Below are positions 58,330 through 64,000 of a DNA stretch of 64,000 bases, in pieces. The position numbers and the translations under genes were made by a program. Position 1 is the first letter of the stretch, and each line of letters starts with the position of its first letter. Source of the DNA: Channallabes apus (Eukaryota; Chordata; Actinopteri; Siluriformes; Clariidae); the NCBI GenBank assembly GCA_030522415.1, contig CM060121.1, forward strand, positions 25,134,142 to 25,198,141, given 5' to 3'. The notes beneath the pieces are model-generated. The model was given only the letters and a program-made list of their open reading frames with translations. It had not been told where the DNA came from and did not search any database.

Positions 58330-59250
58330 CCAGTCCTGGAGGGCTAGTGACCAGCACTTCATGAATAAAATGAACAGCAGCGGAAATCCTATTTCGACTT
58401 GTATTGGGCAAACTGGTGGGAGACCAGTGTAGGTGGTAGGCCTGCTATGGTGTGACTGAAACCAGTTTCTCAAAGCATTCATTACAATGTAGGTGAGTGC
58501 AAGAGGGCAAAAGTTATTCAAGCAAACTGCAGTAGACACACAATTAGGCACTGCTATGAAGGGCATGTGGGGACCAACTTCACTGAGTCAGTGACACAAC
58601 AAAAGGCCTGTGCCAGCTGTCCAGCACATGTCCAGGTATGCCATCAGGGTCAGTGGGCTTATGTGCATCCACACAGCTCAGTGCTGAATGAACATCTGTT
58701 TTGTAGAGAGGAAATGGTCCACGGTAGACTGGTCACCATTTGTAACATGCTGCCTGACGCCTTGGTCAAAGTGTGCGTAAAAGTCATTGAGCTCATCAGT
58801 GAGGAAGGCATTGTAGGCCGGGAGAGTCTGTGTTGTTGGATTGTGAGCAGTGATTATCTGCTTGCTCTTCCACATTGTGTCTGGGGTCAAACTTGTTGTC
58901 CAATTGTACATGCACCTCAATGCAAAGTTAGTAAGAATATTTAGCTTGGAGGTTGACTCGGGTACACCAAATCTAAAAGCAGTTGACCTTGCTTTTAGCA
59001 GCAGGCAGATGTCAGAGCTAGGAATTTAACCGTGCCTTTAATGTATAGTATATGTGACAAACATTATACTGGCTCGATTCAGCTGCTTGCTCTGTATTAA
59101 AGCCATAGTAGGACAATTTTTGCACTTTTTCATGGAGTATACCTCACACCCCTCCTCAACCAGCAGACCGCTTGAGCAAAAGAGAGCAGTCAGCATGCTG
59201 TGACAAAGAACACTACAGGAAGTCTTTCCTGATGACTGCATTTAGACTGT
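58330..59250 (-). mobile_element. L2-like LINE relic
   Basis: The minus frame 58920-58678 includes LTDELNDFYAHFD, the DELN-FYARFE motif upstream of the reverse transcriptase in L2-type elements. Minus frame 58566-58309 and text near 59241-59038 look like adjoining pieces. Frames are short and broken. It is in mapk8ip3 intron 1. Confidence 0.55.
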
Positions 59251-60298
59251 ACAATAACTGACATCACTATATATAGTGTCATATACATCCTGTTCTCCAC
59301 CAGGATATGATCATATACTTGCATTCTCTCTTTTTATTTTTACTTATATGTTAGACCTTGCTGGTGCACCTGACGTAAAGTTAATTAAGTTCCCATTCAT
59401 CCATCCATCCATCCATCCATCTATCTATCTATGTCAAAATCAGTGAATATCTCCTCATGATCCATAAGCTGTTTCTACTGTGCGTGTGGCACAGCCTCTA
59501 GTACCTATTTAAAAATGAGTTCAATAAAGTGGTGCAGACCGCTCCATACAACATTGTTCCAGCCATTGTTCAGCAACAGACGATGTGTTCATGCTTGTGC
59601 ATGCACAGGACGGGGAAGGGGAGGAGTATAATATAATGTTCTTATGTACTACTTAGGCACCCCAAGATAGGCAGTCACATGATGTCACCAGGAAGTACAG
59701 GGCCGACTAGAGACAGAGCAGATGCAAAACTCATTTATATTTAATTAAGTCTGAGTGTGAGTAAAAGATCTGTTACATTACTGTTGTCCAACATTATTAA
59801 ATATAACGTGCTAACATGCCGGACGGCAACAAAGCACAGCCAGGAAAGAGAGACAGTGAGAATACAGGAATATGCAAAAGTCATTATGCGATCAAAGCAT
59901 TCTGTTAAATAATTTAAATGAATTGTATTTTTATGACAAAACTTTGTTTGGCCACCTGACTGCCTAGCTGAATCCCAATTCGTGTTTTACTTGCCACATA
60001 GTGAATTCACAGCATATAGCTAATGCAGTACAGTAGTATACGAAGTGTAGCCCTATTTGAGAATGAATGTTTGTACAGTATGTTTTTTTTTAACACTCTG
60101 ATCCGGAAATGCTCAATGCTTGCCAAAAGTACAGCAATTCCAGGATTTATGCTGGAGTTGTGGAAATAAACTGGAAATTCAGTCTCTATTTTGACTCATT
60201 TTGACTCTGACTCATAGGATGTCCTTGATTACAGTTTCCCTAGAAACTAAATAGGCGACTGTGGAACGGGTTGCTAGCCGGCTAGCAATGGTAAGCAA

Positions 60299-61073
60299 CA
60301 GAGGTGTCAAGTAAAGAAGTACAAATACTTCGTTACCTTACTAAAGTAGAAATTTGGGGTATCTATACTTTACTGGAGTAATTATTTTTCAGCCGACTTT
60401 TTACTTCTACTCCTTACATTTTCACGCAATTATCTGTCCTTTCTACTCCTTACATTTAAAAAATAGCCTCGTTACTCCTATTTTATTTCAGCTTGTCATT
60501 CAAAAAACAAAAAAAACATCCGGATAAATCGCGCCGTCCGGATGGAGCGAATTTGATTGTGGTTGGATGATGTAGTGTTTGCATGTAGTTCTGTTCCAAG
60601 TTTTCTGTTCAGCATCCTGACTCTGATGTAAGCACGTAAGCACGTCGAGTGGGACGAGGTAACTAAGCGTGTGTAATCTGTCACTGGGCATGCGCATGAG
60701 AGAACAAAAAAGTAAACGGCACATTCGCTAACAACTCCGTTTGTCTATGTGATTTTTATTTTCTTCTATATCGAAGGACGTTACAGATGAGAAGAATAAA
60801 CATACCATTCCGACACCCTATTGGTTGGTACGCGATCCATCGCACCTGCACATGACGTTACGTCACACACTCCAGCAAGGACATTTGAAGAAATTAGCAT
60901 TTTCGGTTGATAAGGTTGTGATAAGTAGACGAAGCTGTCTGTGATAGAGACTCAAGATTCGAGCGAAATGTCACAACCAAGCACCAGCGAGGAAGGTAAC
61001 AGCAGCACCAGGAAGGTAACAGGAATGATATATACTGCATATACACACACACACACGCACACACACACATATA

Positions 61074-61129
<56 letters not shown>

Positions 61130-61134
61130 GTACA

Positions 61135-61183
<49 letters not shown>

Positions 61184-61885
61184 TTTTTTAATTATAATTT
61201 TTATTTTTTTTTATTTTTTTTGGATTAACCACTTGGATGAATCAGTCATTCTGACAGCACTAATGTTTATTGTAGACAACCATACAAGGGTAATTGTTAC
61301 TAAGCCTGCCCTGGGTACACTAATTTTCTTGTATGTTGCCGTCACAGATTCCTGCAGCTAAGCTTGGATGTACATTTACATTCCAATAAAGGTTACTGAT
61401 GACATGCCTCAGAAGTTTGACTTTTTGCACCATTAAAATACTTATAGGCAACTAGTTATCATATCTTCTTCTCCATAAAACATGTTAATGCTCAGTAGTA
61501 CACATATATGGTTCTTTAATGTATTTGCATTGTACTAAAATGCATTCTTTTTCAATTGACATATACAGTATCCCAAATCACAATGGCCGTTAAAAAATAC
61601 AACAAAAAAACAACAACACATTTTTCTTTTTTTCTTTTTTATGATGTGTTAGTGTACAGTAATATACAGGCCCGTGGCACAGCCTAAGCTTTTATCCTTA
61701 ATGCTTTTTTTCCCCCTCATGTTACTTTTACTTTTATACTTTAAGTAGTTTTGAAACCAGTACTTTTACACTTTTACTTGAGTAAAAAGCTTGAGTTGAT
61801 ACTTCAACTTCTAAAGAAGTCTTTTTAAACCCTAGTATCTATACGTCTACTCAAGTAATGAATGTGAATACGTTTGACACCACTG
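60299..61885. mobile_element. Non-autonomous hAT element, 1.59 kb, perfect 8-bp target duplication
   Basis: Starts CAGAGGTGTCAAGTAAAG and ends GTTTGACACCACTG. The identical octamer GTAAGCAA flanks it at 60291-60298 and 61886-61893. The subterminal regions are rich in ACTTTTACTTGAGTA-type motifs as in the element at 15148-16394. No transposase. An expanded microsatellite lies inside. Confidence 0.88.
61043..61186. repeat. Compound CA/GT/AT microsatellite inside the hAT element
   Basis: CA units (61043-61068), GT units (61075-61092), AT units (61093-61127), a short break, and AT units again (61139-61178). Confidence 0.88.
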
Positions 61886-62949
61886 GTAAGCAATACTGTT
61901 CTGTGTAAAAGTAGCAATACTATTACACCGGTAAAATATTACTTGTGATACAACTCCATGCAGAAATATAGTGAAGTAAAAAGTACAGATATTTACTGTA
62001 GGATGTATTGGAGTACAAATTAAATGTGCTTAGTTACCATCTACTTCTTTCGGCTAGGCTTATTGGGGATTTCGTATGGTATATTACATTCCTTGTTAGC
62101 TAAAAACCATGCCTATAACTGTACTTTTGTAAATCCTAAACAACGTACCATTGCTAGTATTTACTCCATGGTGTTCTGGGTGGTGTGTTTATGGGTTGGT
62201 ATTTAATTGTTCAATTACATTTTATATTAATATTGGGCAGCTAGCCCACCCAGTTGTTAGTATCTGTTGCTTTGGCGACGCACATACTTGAACTTCAAAT
62301 ATCAACAAAATATCTTTCTCTGGTATCGCTAACTATACCCTCAACACGATTTCACAACCGTTAGGTTAATTCCCTAATAACTATTTACTCAAGTAAAAAA
62401 AAAATCTTGCTAAACATTCCCTTTCCACGCTTCACTAACCATGCCATCATTGGGTGCATCTGGCAGTAAAACAGGCGCTGCCAGACTGACCAAGCAGCTG
62501 CTGAAAAATTTCAAGTCGCTGTAAAACCCTCACACAAAGCCTTTGCAGTGTTATCATAGAACACTGGCACTGCCAAGACCTCGTCCATTTGTCATCACTG
62601 CATCACGCCCAGTGCTATCCGGCAGCTCAGTGGCTCAGAAGCAATTACAGCAATGTTGGAGAAATCACAAGGAATGGCATGACACTAGAAACGCAGCTTT
62701 AAATTGTGAAAGATTACATCATTGTTGCTACGTGTAAGTGACGATTAAATATATCACCTGTGTAGTTAACGCAAAGAAAAAGAGGAGATTTATGACAGTA
62801 GGATAGTGAATTCATAAGGTGCCAAGTATTATAATGGTGACAGAGCCAGAATTAAAATGTGTAAAATTCCAGATACTTCAAATCGGTAGTACAAATATTT
62901 GGATGAGCAAATGATTTAGTTTCAACCTGCTTACTTTTATATTTACTTA

Positions 62950-63999
62950 CATGTGTAAAAGTTAGTACCCCCTCTCAGTATTAGGGACATGCTGTACAGT
63001 ACATCCTTAGAATCTTTTTCACTGTGCCATCATTTCTTTTACAAAAAGTCGAAACGAAAAAACACATGGGGAATACTTTATACCCTCCTGATTCAATAAC
63101 TTGTAGATCAGCATTAAGTATTAAGTAATCATTTCCTGTATGACTTTATCAGTCTTGCACATCGTTGTGGAGGAATTTTGGCCCATTCTACTTCATAACA
63201 TTGCTTCAGTTCATTGAGGTTTTTGGCATTCACTTAGTCCCACTACAGCATTTCAATTGGGTTAAGGTCTGGACTTTGACTAGAACATTCCAAAACCTTG
63301 ATGCTTTTATTTATCATACATTCTGATGTACCATAGAGTTACAGATCATTCATTGCATTTCAGATCATTGTCCAGTTCCATGACCCAATTTCAACCAAGC
63401 TTTAGCTGTCGGACAGATGGCCTCAAATTTTCCTCTAGAATACTCTTGTAAACAGAACAGTTCCTGGTCAACTATAAGGTGCTCAGATCCTGTGTCTGTA
63501 AATTAAGCCCAAATAATCACTCGACCACCTCCACTCTTAACAGTGGCTATGAGTTATTTCTGCTGAAATGCTGTGTTTGGGGTGCATTGAGGCACTCATC
63601 AGTCCATAGGACATTGTTCCAGAAGTCCTGTGCCATACAGATGCAGTTTTGCACGAAACTGAGTCGTGCTTCCATGTTCAACATTTTTCAATTGTGCGGT
63701 CACTGAATTTAACATTTAAAATGCTAAGCGAGGCCTATAGGGTCTGAGATGTAACTCTTTTTTTATGTATTTCTCTTAGCATTGGACAGACCTTGAGGTG
63801 TATGTGCTGGGACGTCCACTGCTGGGATGAGTCTAAACTGTCTTGAATGCTCTGCTCTTGAACGTTGAACTCCAAATTGTATGGAAATTGTTTTATAACC
63901 TTTTTCAGATCGATTTGCAGCAACAATTGCTTCAATCGTAGTAACACACACCTGAATACTCGAGATAAGCAAACTGCCAAAACGTATATTTTTATAGAG
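62950..63999 (-). mobile_element. Tc1-like transposon relic
   Basis: The minus strand near 63300-63250 contains a broken SPDLNP-type DDE context, and 63980-63735 gives the N-terminal part similar to the copy at 27240-28330. Several frame breaks. It runs close to or past the right edge. Confidence 0.6.
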
Positions 64000-64000
64000 G

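Noticed and set aside
60894..61361. Frames rich in YI/HT repeats
   Set aside because: Translations of dinucleotide repeats in the hAT element.

Overview
The window is vertebrate nuclear DNA, almost certainly from a ray-finned fish. It has intron-split genes with GT-AG splice sites, CpG-rich first exons and long AT-rich introns. It is dense in fish-type repeats: tRNA-headed SINEs, Tc1/mariner relics, hAT non-autonomous elements, an L1-type LINE and long dinucleotide runs. The very frequent tRNA-headed SINE (at least eight copies or pieces) is of a type I associate with catfish genomes, so a siluriform is my best guess. That is inference.

Four protein-coding genes are recognisable. (1) dhrs7b, minus strand, occupies about 4352 to 17400; its last exon or exons lie off the left edge. 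(2) cramp1 (cramped chromatin regulator with a SANT/Myb domain), minus strand, has 20 inferred coding exons between 35402 and 19077 and encodes about 1139 residues. (3) jpt2 (HN1L), plus strand, has five coding exons between 37660 and 47965 (207 residues), with a poly(A) signal near 49223. (4) mapk8ip3 (JIP3), plus strand, shows only its first coding exon, 55960-56265; intron 1 runs off the right edge. I built the exon boundaries by hand, and reading phase closes across every junction in the first three genes. cramp1 and jpt2 are divergent. cramp1, jpt2 and mapk8ip3 match a group I know to be neighbours on human 16p13.3. dhrs7b lies elsewhere in human (17p11.2).

Layout: 1-3799 is an L1-type LINE on the minus strand, inside the last visible dhrs7b intron, with uninterrupted ORF1 and ORF2. 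3800-17340 is dhrs7b, with introns full of SINEs, Tc1 relics and a hAT element. 17400-19076 is the short gap to the cramp1 stop codon and includes the cramp1 3' UTR. 19077-35600 is cramp1. 35600-37659 is the intergenic and promoter region. 37660-49245 is jpt2. 49250-55100 is a repeat-rich intergenic stretch with nested insertions and a Tc1-like transposase relic. 55100-56265 is the CpG-rich start of mapk8ip3, and the rest is its first intron, with an L2-like LINE relic, a hAT element with a perfect 8-bp target duplication and a Tc1 relic.

The genes do not form a pathway. DHRS7B is a membrane-anchored short-chain dehydrogenase, CRAMP1 a nuclear chromatin factor, JPT2 a small cytosolic protein and JIP3 a kinesin/JNK scaffold. 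I found no undescribed cellular system. The most interesting signals are a U12-type (minor spliceosome) intron in cramp1, a probable extra in-frame first exon of cramp1, an apparently intact LINE with an unusually long spacer between its ORFs, and a pair of about 1-kb hairpin-forming elements with TA target duplications.
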